64,000 nucleotides of DNA from Podarcis raffonei (lineage: Eukaryota > Chordata > Lepidosauria > Squamata > Lacertidae), in NCBI RefSeq assembly GCF_027172205.1, contig NC_070608.1, positions 42,426,001 to 42,490,000 on the forward strand, in the 5' to 3' direction. Made by a program: the position numbers and the translations under genes. The notes under the pieces were generated by a model, which saw only the letters and a list, made by a program, of their open reading frames with translations, searched no databases and had not been told where the DNA came from. Within the stretch, counting starts at the first letter, position 1; the number at the start of each line of letters is the position of its first letter. Below are positions 1 to 12,051 of the stretch, in pieces.

Positions 1-120
1 GATCCATATAGTAATATGACTATGTGCTTTGAGGCTCCTTCTCTCTCCAGTACTGCACTAAAATGAATACTATGGCTTGGATCCCAATTTTTGTCCCCAT
101 GAACAGAACAGAATTATTAA

Positions 121-184
121 TGGGGGGTGGGGTGGCTTGGCTTGGCTTGGCTTGGCTTGGCTTGGCTTTGGCTTGGCTTGGCTT
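121..184. repeat. (GGCTT)n microsatellite
   Basis: About ten tandem copies of the pentamer GGCTT (also readable as CTTGG), with one unit lengthened by a T near the middle. The open frames on the opposite strand here, rich in Ala-Lys-Pro-Ser-Gln, are only translations of this repeat. Confidence 0.9.
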
Positions 185-339
185 CCCTGCCTGCTGAAGA
201 CCCCTGTGTGCCCTCTCCAAATCTCCTGAGAGTTGAAGGGCTCTATGCAATAGAGTGACACGGGGCATGATTGGAAGAGGCATGGGAAATCAGCAACCAC
301 CATGCATAGGCAAAAGTGTTTTCCATTTGGGCAACACTA

Positions 340-545
340 CCCAGTGGTGCCAACTTGAATAAAATATTGGGGGTGGAGGACAGGTAAGCCCTGCCCCACA
401 TAATCAGTCACATGACACCGCACCCACCCACCATTTGAATGGCAATGCCCATTAACTTTGGGAGGGCCTGGCTCCCTCATTTTATGGGGAGGCGCAAAGG
501 GAACTTAGCCCCTAGGAGCTGGCTCCTATGGCACCACCTTTTGGG
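340..545 (+). repeat. Dispersed repeat, family A, copy 1
   Basis: This segment is shared with 24,306-24,475 (same orientation) and 10,318-10,505 (opposite orientation). Shared landmarks are a start reading gtggtgccaacttgaataaa, a central part near cacatgacac..ccatttgaatggcaatgccc, and an end near ttttatggg. It has no coding capacity. The three copies differ a lot, so the family is old. I do not recognise the class; a non-autonomous DNA transposon is possible. Confidence 0.6.
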
Positions 546-1342
546 TCTTGAGCACCCATAGATTTTACAATATCACACAACAAAGCACTGGCCAGAAAGA
601 AAATGTACTCTTAACTAAAGGGGTCACAAGTATGTCTTGCGGCCCAAATCTACTGATCAAGCAGCCAGTGTTCTCCTGTTGTTTTTCCATGTTTATAATC
701 TAATAGAAAAACTATGGGCCAATATTTTCTTTTGTCCATTTAAGCAACCACAGGACAGCAACTCGGTTGTGTAGCTGAGTGGAAGGAACTTTAAAGTATA
801 TGCCACAGCACTTGCTGTGGAGCTAGCAGAACCAGAGAGAACACTTTAGATGGGAAAAATCTATTATGAGGAGAAGGGTTAAACCTTCCTCCGGTGTTAC
901 TGCTCTAATGATACTTGGGAAAGACGAAAACATCAGGAGACCCACTCATGGAGCTCCTGCATTTTGTGTAATTTAACCTTAATACTGTTAGGTATTCCCA
1001 CAGGCTTTATCATTCCTGATGTAACATATATACAGCCAATTGTGGTATTATGCTTTACTTCAGATGGAAGGAAAAGAGGGATTTAAAACAGGAAGATATT
1101 TGAGCCCTCAGAAATGTGATATTAGGAAGGCAGGGAGCTTTTAACCAAAGTGTTTAAATTAATTTGCAGATCAAATGGGATTTGAGCAGAAGACTTCCAA
1201 GTCACAACCATGAAAATGCTTTTTTGTACTGAGCTCTGTGACTTAATTATGTGTCTTTGTTCTTAAAACAATCACTACCATATGTGCAGTAGCCAATGCA
1301 AAACTCTGGAGCAAGTTATTCACTAATCTGCTTGCATTCACA
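546..1342. other. Intergenic, no gene seen
   Basis: AT-rich single-copy-looking DNA. No open frame with a recognisable domain, no splice-consistent exon and no RNA gene was seen. Confidence 0.6.
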
Positions 1343-1355
1343 TACTAGATGGTTT

Positions 1356-1693
1356 TTAAGGGACACGGGTGGCGCTGTGGTCTAAACCACTGAGCCTCTT
1401 GGGTTTCCTGATCAGAAGGTCGGCAGTTCAAATCCATGCGATGCGGTGAGCTCCCGTCGTTCTGTCCCAGCTTCTGCCAACCTAGCAGTTCGAAAGCACA
1501 CCAGTGCAAGTAGATAAATAGGTATTGCTGTGGCAGGAAGGCAAACAGCATTTCCATTGCACCACAAGTGCTGGCCACATGATCCAGAAAGTTATCTGTG
1601 GACAAATGCCAGCTCCCTCAGGCTGAAGTGAGATGAGTGCAGCACCCCATAGTCACCTTTGACTGGACTTAAGCATCCAGGGGTCATTTACCT
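1356..1693 (+). mobile_element. Sauria-type tRNA-derived SINE
   Basis: A tRNA-like head has an A-box-like stretch (tggcgctgtggtctaaacc) and a B-box (ggtcggcagttcaaatcc). A body follows with the conserved tcgaaagcac, aagtagataaataggta and ggccacatga blocks, and it ends ggggtcatttacc. Other copies lie at 23,595-23,939 (+), 29,771-30,121 (-) and 42,398-43,766 (-, split). A 13-bp direct repeat (tactagatggttt) at 1,343-1,355 and 1,694-1,706 marks a target-site duplication, so both ends are certain. From the literature, Sauria SINEs are tRNA-derived and thought to be moved by Bov-B LINE machinery. Confidence 0.88.
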
Positions 1694-1706
1694 TACTAGA
1701 TGGTTT

Positions 1707-3838
1707 GCTACATTATAAAATTATGAAATCAAACTCTTGTTTTCTAATCATTGGTAAATCAGCTTGATTTAATACAAAACGTGTTTTGTAATGCTGCAGA
1801 TTTCTCCGTTTTCAAATAACTAGGTTCCATCTGCTTGTGTTTTTTTAATTAGCTGCTGCAATTGCCTGTTTTGTCAAGGTTGATATACATTTTATATTAT
1901 AAAGCAAAAAAGAAAAGAAAAATAAATCCAAGTTTATCAAGCAGACTCTGGAAATGTGTTGTTACTGGCCACCTCAGTCTCTGCTGAGCAGTAGTGAGAT
2001 TCCAGGGGTCTTGGCAGTGAACCAAGGTTTGTGTTCCTTTCGAATGAGGCACAGTGGAAGCTGGTGTCTTTATGAAATATGGTTTATTTTACACATATTT
2101 GCAGCTTGATGGAGAGAGTGAAGAACATTATACCCCAAGAGTGTCTCTCTTTGCTTCTCTCAGCACCAGCAAGCTTGGATCCAAAACAGCAGCCAGCCCT
2201 ACTCCCAGGTCTCTGTGTGTAGCCTCACCCAGCTAGTGTATGGAGTTCAGGCCCCTCTTTTCTCCTTAAGACCATTGTTCAGAAATCTTAGTTTCAAAGG
2301 ACACCTTTTTTCCTGTGGTGACATAACGCCCCTGTTAACCTCCAGGGTAGAAATTGGGATTGCCTATAGCAGTATCTTTACACAAATTGTGTATATATAT
2401 ATATCCAACATTGTTGCTAAGAGAACATTAGAATTTCTTTTTAGCTTTCAGTTAATGCATGGCAAATATTCCATGGCTGTTGTATTTTGCAGTATTTACT
2501 CTGAAGGACAATTAACATACTATGAAGTCAGTTCAGCCATAATTACACGAGCAATTCTATGCTCACAGCAGTTCCAGAGATATGCCGCAGCTGTCCAGGT
2601 AGGACAACCACCATATCCAATAGACTTTCAACCTAGAAAAGTGGGAGGGGAAAACCCACAACTCAGAGATACAAAAAACAGTGGGAATATGGGAAAATGA
2701 CAAAATGAAAACGCCATTGTTCACCAGCATGTACCATGCCACTGATGGTGTCCAAACACCACATGGATATGTAATGAGCTAGCACACACAATATGAACTG
2801 GAAACACGTATGTTGTGTTGCCACCAATGGTGTCCTGTGGTACTGTGATTAAACAGAAACACTCAGGACATCACTCATTCAAATCTCTTAATGGGTGAAA
2901 CATCCTCACACCCCACAACTGAAGAAAGACATAAAATCAGGTGGCAGCAACAAGCAAGGTTATGCAGCACAGTCTGCAAAGTGGGCACAGCCATGGTTAG
3001 GAAGTTGTTGGTTTAAGATGTCCATGTGGGAATCCCCCCCCCTTTAATTGTATCCATCTGTTATTGAAAAGGGGATAGTCCATTGTGGGGGCACATGAGC
3101 ATAAAAGCATTTGTTCCCATATTCCCAGTGAAAACATATCTCACCTCTTGCAATACTGGCTGGGAGATCTTGCATGTGGGATTGTACCATATATCTGAAG
3201 TCCTATGTACACTTTCCTGCCTTGAACACAGTGGGGTTTACTTCTTAGTAAATATGCACAGGACTGAGCTACAAGTCCCAGTGATTTCAATAGAATATTT
3301 AAACATGGGCTTAAATGGCACCAATTATGGGATGCAACCCCATAAGCAGCCAATTTTAGATGAACTAGTTATGCAGAAATCTCATTCTGATTCTGTACAA
3401 AATTGACTTCTAAAACAACAGGTTTACCATTGGTGTGCTACCTTTTTGCAGGTTACATTTTTCCAAGTACACAACACTGCAGGAGACTTGCACATCTGAA
3501 TGCTGTAGAGAGGCTGATGTGTGAATCTGCCGTCTCACTTTCACAAATTCAAATGAGAAGTACTGGCTAAAACTTCCCAAAACATTGTTTGATGTGAAAA
3601 TAGAACTCATTCCATGCTGCCCTGTCACACACAGTTCAAATAATGAACTCCAGATGACATATAATTGTTTCTCCAGTCCTGAGAGAGGACAGAACTTTGA
3701 TTCTCACACAATATCAGGCAGCAAAATTATAGTACAGTTGTGAAGCCTGGCATCCGATGGATCCTCAGACATTCCTGGTGCAGCCCAGAAACGTTTTTAA
3801 AACAGTTTAATCAGGGACACTGCATTAACTGCTGCTGT
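1707..3838. other. Intergenic, no gene seen
   Basis: The longest open frame (2,215-2,700, +) has no recognisable domain, no exon-like boundaries and ordinary AT-rich composition, so I treat it as chance. A degraded copy of the short palindromic element lies near 3,205-3,265. Nothing else is supported. Confidence 0.55.
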
Positions 3839-3841
3839 GTA

Positions 3842-3930
3842 CCACAATAATAATAAATTATAAAATGTTTATTTATATCCCGCCCTCCCCAGCCGAAGCC
3901 GGGCTCAGAGCGGCTAACAACAGTAAAATA
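3842..3930 (-). mobile_element. L2/CR1-group LINE 3' tail
   Basis: Read on the - strand it is a short LINE tail: a 'gccgctctgagcccggcttcggctgggg' type block, then gcgggatataaataaac and an A/T-rich end. The same kind of tail ends the LINE copies at 38,600, 42,605 and 62,405. Only the last 90 bp or so remain. Confidence 0.6.
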
Positions 3931-4133
3931 ATACAACATTCTAAAATCATTTCATTATAAAATCAGTTCAGATCAAATTAATGGCAACCATTGGGCTAGA
4001 GTTCTGTGAGGATTGCCAAAGGTTGTATGCCATTGACAAAGATCTGAGCAGCTACTAGACAGGCACAAATATATTTAAATTATGTATTTTAAAGTTCTGT
4101 TCTTCCTTATAGGCATAACATAAAACCATTAGG

Positions 4134-4380
4134 AGGAGTTTGGATTTGGATTTGATATCCCACTTTTTCACTACCCTAAGGAGTCTCAAAGCAGCTAACA
4201 TTCTCCTTTCCCTTCCTCCCCCACAACAAACACTCTGTGAGGTGAGTGAGGCTGAGAGACTTCAAAGAGAAGTGTGACTAGCCCAAGGTCACCCAGCAGC
4301 TGCATGTGGAGGAGCGGAGACGTGAACCTGGTTCACCAGATTACGAGTCTACCGCTCTTAACCACTATGCCACACTGGCT
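4134..4380 (-). mobile_element. MIR-like (CORE) tRNA SINE, copy 1
   Basis: On the - strand it starts with a tRNA-like head (gtggcatagtggttaagagc; B-box near aaccaggttcacgtctcc). A central block follows, including gctgggtgaccttgggctag, that resembles the MIR/CORE-SINE core, then a tail ending gtgggatatcaaatcc. Copies at 9,701-9,948 (-) and 21,185-21,422 (+) share the full length. Confidence 0.8.
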
Positions 4381-4385
4381 CTCAA

Positions 4386-4451
4386 AACCATCAGGCTACC
4401 ATCTTACAAAACCATCTTACAAAAAACCATCTTACAAAACCATCAGGCTAG
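4386..4451. repeat. Short tandem repeat
   Basis: The unit aaaaccatcttac is repeated about three times, bounded on each side by accatcaggcta. It abuts the SINE at 4,134-4,380 and probably arose by local slippage. Confidence 0.65.
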
Positions 4452-7400
4452 AACTTTGGAGAACTTTTTTAAAAGACTCATACAAATATATTTAGTGTTC
4501 ATTTTTATTTTTACTTTTATTTTATTTTATTGCCTCTTGTCGTAGCTTATAACAATAAAAAAGTTAAAGAGAGGAATGCAAATAATAAAAACCGATGTAA
4601 AAACAAAATAGTGGAAAATAAAATAAGCCAAACAGTCCTCAACAATCAGAAGCAATTTTTAGCCAGCAGAGCACAAAAATTCTCATCAAACAGAATAACC
4701 TCTGCAGGAGGGCTGGGGGAGTAGCTGCTACTGCAGTTTCTTGACCTGTTTAAATAGTTTCACTTATTTCACTTGAGAACTCTGCAAGCTTGTAGTATTA
4801 GCCTTTAAGGATGATATTACTGTGTGGGTAAGTTTGGCTTGGGAGAGAGACAAATGGATGAACTGGATGTTCCAGCCCTGGAGAAAAGCGATAGTGACAC
4901 AGTGATTTGGCTTCCTGGGAACTTGGAACCAGTGATCAACTCCATACTACAAACAAATGCAGAAGTGACAACGTGAGACTTGCAGGAAAAGCAATGCAGT
5001 TACAAATCATTACAATTGTGCACAACGTATCAACATTATCAACAAGACCCACAAAACTATTTTGTGAACCTATGGAATGTATCAGCCTTGTGCATTCAGG
5101 CTTTCAGCCTCATGTACTATATATTTTGGAAATTTATTTGTCTTTTTGTCTGTCCTATATGTACTTAAGGCACCATAAGCAAAGTGTGCATTATGGTTCC
5201 TGATATCAAGGAGAAAGTTTTTTGTCTGTTTGGTTACAATTGGACACAATTTTGAATCAAGATAGCAGACTGAACATTTTAAAATTACATTGAAATGTTA
5301 CACTGATTTCAAAATAACACTGATTCCCCCCCCCTTTCTTATAATTCCTGAGCAACTACAGGTAGTTTTAGCTAGTAAAACCATACATGATCTGTGTATG
5401 TCATCACTACATTGATAAATTGTTGTTATGCCAACATTTCCTTTAGGCAACTGACAAGAGGACCTTCCATGAAAACATGAATTTAGAGAAAAGTATAATT
5501 TTGCCTAATGTTAACAGATTTCACAAACTTTTAAAAAATCAGAATCTGTGTTGTTCAGAATTGTCTTGTTTGCTTTGTAACATCATGAATACTTGGAGCA
5601 TGAGAAAGAAGTCTTTTCTTGTCTGGGCCATAGCAGCAGATTTATAGTTGTTCCTCATCTCTTACGAATAAGTCATTATTAAATTATGCAGGAGCCTCGC
5701 AGTACATGCCTATATATGTGTCTACTCAGAAGTAATTTATAACTCAATTTTAAGGGGGCTTATTCTCTACTAAGTGGGTCTAGGATTGCAGCCTTAGGCA
5801 TTTTGGCAAAGTGAAATAAATTTTCCGCTTGCATCAGATCCTGGAGCTCTTTTACTGGGCTACCCTTCCCCATCCACTGCTATCTGTCAAAAGCTTGTCA
5901 AGTCCCTTCACTATCTTTATTCTCAGAGTCTCCCAGAAAGGTTACCCTGATGAGGTTCCAGCTGGCCCTCAAGTGCAGCTCTGCAACTTAAAGAATGTAA
6001 GTTTATTTATTTTTTAATGAAGGCTGGGATTCTCTGGATTCTAACAAGAGCCTACGGGATATACAGGAGGGACTCAAGTGCTGCAAGTTGCTTTCCCTAA
6101 TTAATGCAATTTGGAGAGTGGTGCATGACTATGTAGTCACAGATGCTTTCTTAATAATTGCATTTATTGCTTTTGAAGGAGCAGCACAGCAGGTATATTA
6201 TTATTATGTTCTCCTACTTTCAAAACTGAGGCTAAGAGAGATCCATGCAATCCTATGCATGGTCTCAGAAGTACTCCCCATTTAGGATATGAGCCTAAGA
6301 CTACTTAGTTCATGGCTGAGGAAAGCTTTGAAGTGGAGACTTTTGGGCTTGCAGCTCACACTCTGACCCAGATCTAGACCTTTGACCAAGATCTAGAACT
6401 GACTTCTGTATTTATTTTGGGAAGGAGTGGGGGTGGATTTCAAAATAGCTTTGGATGGCACTGGGAGCTCTAATTCTGAAGGGCAACATGGCATACAGCA
6501 CCGTCAGCTTGCATGTGCCAATATTAGAAACTCGGAGACAGCTCTCTGAAACAGATGGACTTTTTAAATGGATGTCTGCATGCTGAGATAAGGTCAGAAA
6601 TAATGAGCTGGTTCTGAACGGAGGCTATGAATTAGCAGCTTAAAATGCAGCAAGGCCATTTTCCCCAATGTATCTCAGGTTTGCACACTGTTGTACACAC
6701 CAGAGAGGGGGCAGGGGTGTCTCTACCCAATGCACGTTACCTGTGTGGTTTTCCCCACCCTTGCAACTCCCTAATTCCTTTTCACTTCTATTTCTATTTC
6801 TATTTCCCAAACTCCCACTCCCCCACAGATCACTTGAAAATTGCTGAGGGTCTTGATGAACCATGGAAATGATCCCCGCCCGACTGTTACAGCAGTTGTA
6901 ATTCCATTGAATTCAAATTGTAATACAATAAAATATAAGATATAAACAATACAAATACAATTAAACATAATACATATTTGCTGTGATGGATTTTCCAGCT
7001 TTCATTTTCAATCACAAATCCACAGACATGTCAAGTACCACCCAAATAAAGCTCACGGACTAACATACATAGTTATGGAACCCCTGACCTATTCCATTTC
7101 ACCATGGCCAATAATATATGGGATATTATTTATTTATTTGTGATCACATCATTCTCCCTTTAAATCTATGTCTGGCAGAACAGACATAGTGTGCCAATTT
7201 TTGTTCTTGTTGTTAAAGCTGAGTATTATGAGACAATTGGACCCCTGAATAATAACGACATATATTATTAGTCATGCTTAATAAAATGTAGCTTGGGTTG
7301 CAAAAGGGAATATCTTTCCTTTTTTAGGAAATTGGAGGAACAATATGGTTTCAATTATCTTTGTAAAGGACTTGAACAAAAATACAGAATACTTGTAATT

Positions 7401-9700
7401 AGGAGATGCGCGGAACAATTATTTTTTAAAAAACGATTAAACATTCCACACTCATAGCAATATTTAATAAGATTTCTGTTGGTCTGAGATGAGAGGGCAG
7501 GATCATGGAGCCAGTCACAAAGCATTGAACCCCCCAAGCAATTTTGTATATACAGCATTGCGTTAACCAACAGGAGGTTGCAAACTGTTGTGATGTGAGC
7601 AGCACATGTAATGTTAATAGCTTGCACTATAAGATGCACTACAGGGTGGTCCAGTGTGTGGCCAAAGGGGCATATGCGGCCCTTGGTGCTTTTTTTGGTG
7701 ACCCCCAGCAAAATTTGGCACTCCCCAGTCCTTGTGCTGCCTTCCCAAAGCTGGGAAAGCGCTAAGTAGGCTTTTGGATGGAGGCAAGAGGACTAGGACC
7801 TTGTCAGAGCCCTCAAGCCTGCTTCCCAAAGTCCAGAGCCTCACTTGCTCAGTTTTTGGAAGGCAGCATGAGGGCAGGGGAAGCATCAAATGTTGTCGAG
7901 GGCCACAAAAAAGGTATCAAGGTCTGCATGTGTGTTGGACTATGAGCAATAGCTCTTGGCCTAAGCACCATTATCAGCATCCAAAAAGAATGGGTTGGGA
8001 TGCAAGAGATACAACTAAGTGGAGGTACTCTCTTTGCAAACAAGTGAGCCTTACACTCCTCTTCACCTAGCTGGTAGATAAAGAACAATAGCTGGTGTTG
8101 TGGGAGAGCTGAACTAGAAGCAGGCAGAAACTAGAGAGACAGAACCATGCTTGATTTATGCTGGCATCCAAAGCTGTGACCAATGGGGAAGCAATACCAT
8201 TTGGGGTGTTAATGCTGTGAGCCCTTTCACCTGAGGTTTAGGTTGTCTATAAGTCTAAATAAACCATATAGTCTAAAGACACCACAGTCTCCACTTTCCC
8301 CCATTCCAAGGAAACCAAACCCTGGCTAAGCACTTGAAACCTCTGGAATCTCTCACCACTTGGAGACTGGGGCAGCATGTAACATTAACAATAAAAAGCT
8401 TACAAGAAATAACCTTTCTCCAACTTCTAGCTGTGCTGTAACTTCAGAAGTCAGGGGAAGGACACTCTGGCTTTTTTGTTCTTCACAAATGACATGTGGA
8501 AACAGCTGTGGATGAAAAAGTCTGGCTAATTAAAAAATATAGCTAGAGGGGTTGGGGGATCCACATGTTGCTTGACTCAAACTACCTTCAACCCCAGTCA
8601 GCATGGCCAATGGCTAGGGGTGATGTGAGGACCCACAATATATGGAGGGCCACAGGATCCCCAGTCTATGTAGTGCACTTCTGAGAAATAGATTCTAGAA
8701 CAAATTCTTAATAGTAATTATTATTCTCAAAAAAATTCCCTACTCTGTTGTATTTTCCCCAGCTCACTTGAAGCTCACTAATTTTTCACTAAGAAAGCTA
8801 CAAAATATACATTCTCCAAATCTGATAAATGGCAATGAGAAATGCCCCATTTATTTTTGTACACTTTTGATCCCAACAAGTACTCCTGAAAGCCTTTCAG
8901 ATAAGAGAAGTCTGATAGATCATCATGCTTAAAACTGCTTTGTGTTCTCAAGGCTGCTTGACTTCTTGTTTATCTTTGGCAATGAACAGGGGAGATCACG
9001 CAAAATGAATTCAGTTGGAGCATGACTGTACTCATTTCCAACAAGAAGATGTTTATTATGATTGTCTTCCTTTTTCTGGAGAGATGCACTGTGTGTGAAA
9101 GTGAGGCCTCATGTGACTTGATTTTGAACTTGTTACTAATCTTAGCCAGATGGTCAACTGAGAGAGGTTTGCAAAAAGGTTGATATGTATCATTTGTTTT
9201 TATTTAAGAAGCAGGAGATGCCGACCATGAAAGCCAGAAAAAACATGGCATGAATGTTTAGTTGCTCAAAACTTGAGAATTAACTGTGACAGTTAGAGGC
9301 TATAAGTGCTAGAAATTGTGCTAAGGGCATGGAAACTAGCCCTTTCCTAAATTTCAGTAGTCATGATTCTTGTGACTGATCTAATTTGATCTGCCATGTA
9401 CTGATTCTGCAGTCTTGCTAAATTAAAGAGAGGTTCTTCAGTGGAGTTGTGTTGATTTATATCACAATTGTATGTTGCATTTTCCACATTTTTTTGGCCC
9501 AACGAAAGGGAAAAACTCAAAAGGAATTTTGCAAAGAGAGACATCCTGGTACAAATGATTGCATCAACTGAAAAGGGATACATACACACATAGCCCTGTT
9601 TGGTATTCATACCAATAAACAATCTGGTGTGGCATAGGGGAGACTAAACCCAGCTCTTCTGCCTGAATTAGCTCAGTGTTAGCACATATTCTCTAACAGA
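4452..9700. other. Intergenic, no gene seen
   Basis: No supportable exon or RNA gene. There are two diverged copies of the short palindromic element (about 5,695-5,800 and 6,248-6,300). An hAT-like 'gagggccacagg' palindromic remnant lies near 8,566-8,665. Short pyrimidine tracts such as (TTCTAT)n occur near 6,785. Confidence 0.5.
5695..5800. mobile_element. Short palindromic MITE (gaagtaagcccc family)
   Basis: Contains tctactcagaagtaattt, a half-complementary second arm, and ends near aggattgcagcctta. These are the landmarks of a roughly 80-100 bp semi-palindromic element found about twelve times in the window. It is diverged and non-coding. Confidence 0.55.
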
Positions 9701-9948
9701 AGAAGAAGAGTTTGGATTTGATATCCCACTTTATCACTACCCGAAGGAGTCTCAAAGCAGCTAACATTCTCCTTTCCCTTCCTCCCCCACAACAAACACT
9801 CTGTGAGCTGAGTGGGGCTGAGAGACTTCAGAGAAGTGTGACTGGCCCAAGGTCACCCAGCAGCTGCATGTGGAGGAGCGGAGACGCGAACCCGGTTCAC
9901 CAGATTATGAGTCCACCGCTCTTAACCACTACACCACACTACACCACA
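9701..9948 (-). mobile_element. MIR-like (CORE) tRNA SINE, copy 2
   Basis: Nearly the same sequence as 4,134-4,380, in the same orientation. The B-box (gaaccgggttcgcgtctcc on the - strand) is well kept, so this copy looks younger. The head end carries a small duplication (caccacactacaccaca). An open frame across it is only the repeat's own translation. Confidence 0.82.
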
Positions 9949-10164
9949 TGTGGACAACCGTAATAACAGAATAAGGGGAGGAACTATAAACATGGCACCT
10001 ATCTCCATTGGCCGGTTATTCTTCCACCTAGGAATATGCCCACAGAAGTGTCTTTTGTGAGCATATACTTCCTAACTTGATCAGGCACCAGGGTCAAGAA
10101 GGGCAAAGAGAAAACTTTATGCAGAAATAAGCAACCCCCCCAACCCGCCCCCCCAACCCAAAAC

Positions 10165-10317
10165 CTTTCTGATCTACAGATAGGCTATGTAGACACTATA
10201 CCTTTAAAGTACATTCAAGATATTTCCCCACCCCCTTTAAAAATTCTGGGCACTCTAGTTCACCTGTCACATAGTTACAATTCCCAGCAACAAACTACAT
10301 TGCCCAAAATTCTTTGA
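10165..10317. mobile_element. hAT-like palindromic MITE remnant
   Basis: Carries tagttacaattcccagcaacaaactac and aattctttgagg, blocks shared in inverted pairs with 52,590-52,720. Both look like pieces of one palindromic non-autonomous DNA element. The class is inferred; no target-site duplication was found. Confidence 0.45.
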
Positions 10318-10505
10318 GGCATAGGAGCCAACTCCCAGGAGCCAAGGGAGCTCTGCTCTCCCAATAAAATATTTGAGGGAGTTGAGCCCCCCAAAGTTGA
10401 TGGACTGCCATTTAAATGGTGTGCATGCACTGTGTCATGTGATCCATTATGTATGGCGAGGGTTACCTGGGCCCCCCAGTGTTTTGTTCAAGTTGGCACC
10501 CCTGC
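10318..10505 (-). repeat. Dispersed repeat, family A, copy 2
   Basis: Inverted relative to 340-545: it begins with ccaataaaatatttgaggg and ends with caagttggcacccctg. The middle holds the complement of the ccatttgaatggcaatgccc block. Confidence 0.55.
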
Positions 10506-11104
10506 TTTGAGGTAAAGAATGTGCTTCAAATGTGCTTTGTGTTGCGTACACAGCAATAAACAGCAGATCAGGCGGCAATGCTGTTTTTCGTGGGGGAACA
10601 TGTGAACCTTCACAGTTTGAAGGGGCATTGCTGAGGCATGGGTTACCAGCTCAATAGCTGGATCCGATCTGATCTATAGATTATTTATTTATTTAGGACA
10701 GCTCATGGTTATACATATATTCCTAATTTACAATACTTACAAGAAACAGCCACTCAGTCACACAGCAGACTAACAAACGCAGGGACTAAACCTAGCAACA
10801 AGCCTACATGCTAACTCTGTCCTCACATGTACCCAGACAACTCTGCTACAGGATCTAGTAATATTTGCTACAACATTATTCACTTTCAGATGGAATACAT
10901 GTTATCACCTGCCAGCCTGCATTAAACAATAAAAAGATACAAGTCAAAAGAGTAAGACACAAATCTCACAATGTAAATTGTAATATCAAGAAAGCATGGT
11001 GAGACAATTTCAGCATCCCAGTACACACCAAAACTGATCTGAAAGCTGCCATTTTTTTAACAAAGGATTTTCAGAGGGAGATTCTAGCATGGAATGACTG
11101 GATT

Positions 11105-11265
11105 TAAATGTATTAAGTACTTTGGCAAAATATTAACAATATTTATTTAAGATTATTATTATTATATATATATCCAGCCTTTTGTCCAAGGAGCTCAAAG
11201 TGGTGTACAGTACATGCTTCTCCCCATTTTCTCCTTACAACAGCCCTGTGAAATAGCTTATTCTT
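11105..11265 (-). mobile_element. CR1/L2-group LINE 3' tail
   Basis: Starts with (ATT)n and tatatatcc, then aaggagctcaaagtgg and ccttacaacagccctgtga. This is the reversed tail typical of CR1/L2-group LINEs in reptiles. It is old and heavily truncated. Confidence 0.5.
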
Positions 11266-11534
11266 GCCTAATGCCATCATGTGGTGGTAGTGGGATTTAT
11301 TTGGCAAACAATGGATCCTGGGCTGGCTCAGCCCCACCCACTCCCTAACTCCAGAAACTCCTGACTTCATATCACCGTACGGTAGCTTTGTAGCCAATTG
11401 AAACAAACAAACAGCCCATAATTTATATAAATTCCACTATTCATGCAACAAGGAAGGGTGAGAAATCACAGTGTAAATGTCATAATTCAGCGCCACGTAG
11501 AGATGGAAAGAGAATATGAGTGAGCCTTAAATCT

Positions 11535-12034
11535 TTTTTTAAATTATTTTTTATTCATTTTACAATACAAAAATATAAAAACACATAACACAATTTTTCA
11601 CAAATACATTTTTTGGAGTTCCCTCAGCTCTTCTGCAAATCCTCCATTTTAGTCCTTCTTCTGCATTTCTTAATCTAATATTGCCTTTTATTAAAAACCT
11701 CCTCCCTCTTATTCCCTTTTTTACAATATTTCTAATATTATTTTCTTGCAAACCTACAAACCATCGCAAATACTTTTCAAATAGTGTACAAATTTACTCC
11801 AGTCTTCAGTGAATCTCTGGTCTCATAGGCCTCGGATCTTTCCTGTTAGTTTATCAAGTTCTGCGTATTCCATTAACTTCATTCTCCATTCTTCCATCGA
11901 CGGTAATTCTTCTTGTTTCCATTTTTGGGCTAGCAGTATTCTTGCCGCTGTTACTGCGTATAGAAAAAGCTTGTAATCTTTTCTGTTTATTTCATTTCCT
12001 ACCATTCCTAACAATAATGCCTCTGGTTTCTTAA
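11535..12034 (-). mobile_element. L1 LINE, 5'-truncated (ORF2 C-terminus and tail)
   Basis: A 17-bp direct repeat (gagtgagccttaaatct) at 11,518-11,534 and 12,035-12,051 flanks the insert exactly, which starts with a T-rich run (poly-A tail on the - strand). The - strand frame near 11,823-12,030 encodes a Lys/Glu-rich segment (LLLGMVGNEI, ITAARILLAQ-like, WKQEELPSMEEW) typical of the end of vertebrate L1 ORF2. The short perfect duplication and the open frame suggest a fairly recent insertion by target-primed reverse transcription. It has no endonuclease or RT core and so cannot move by itself. Confidence 0.85.
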
Positions 12035-12051
12035 GAGTGAGCCTTAAATCT

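Noticed and set aside
121-184. CRISPR-like or coding repeat
   Set aside because: A simple pentamer run with no spacers in a vertebrate genome; the open frame is a by-product.
2215-2700. 161-codon open frame on the + strand
   Set aside because: No domain, AT-rich composition like the flanks, no promoter or splice context.
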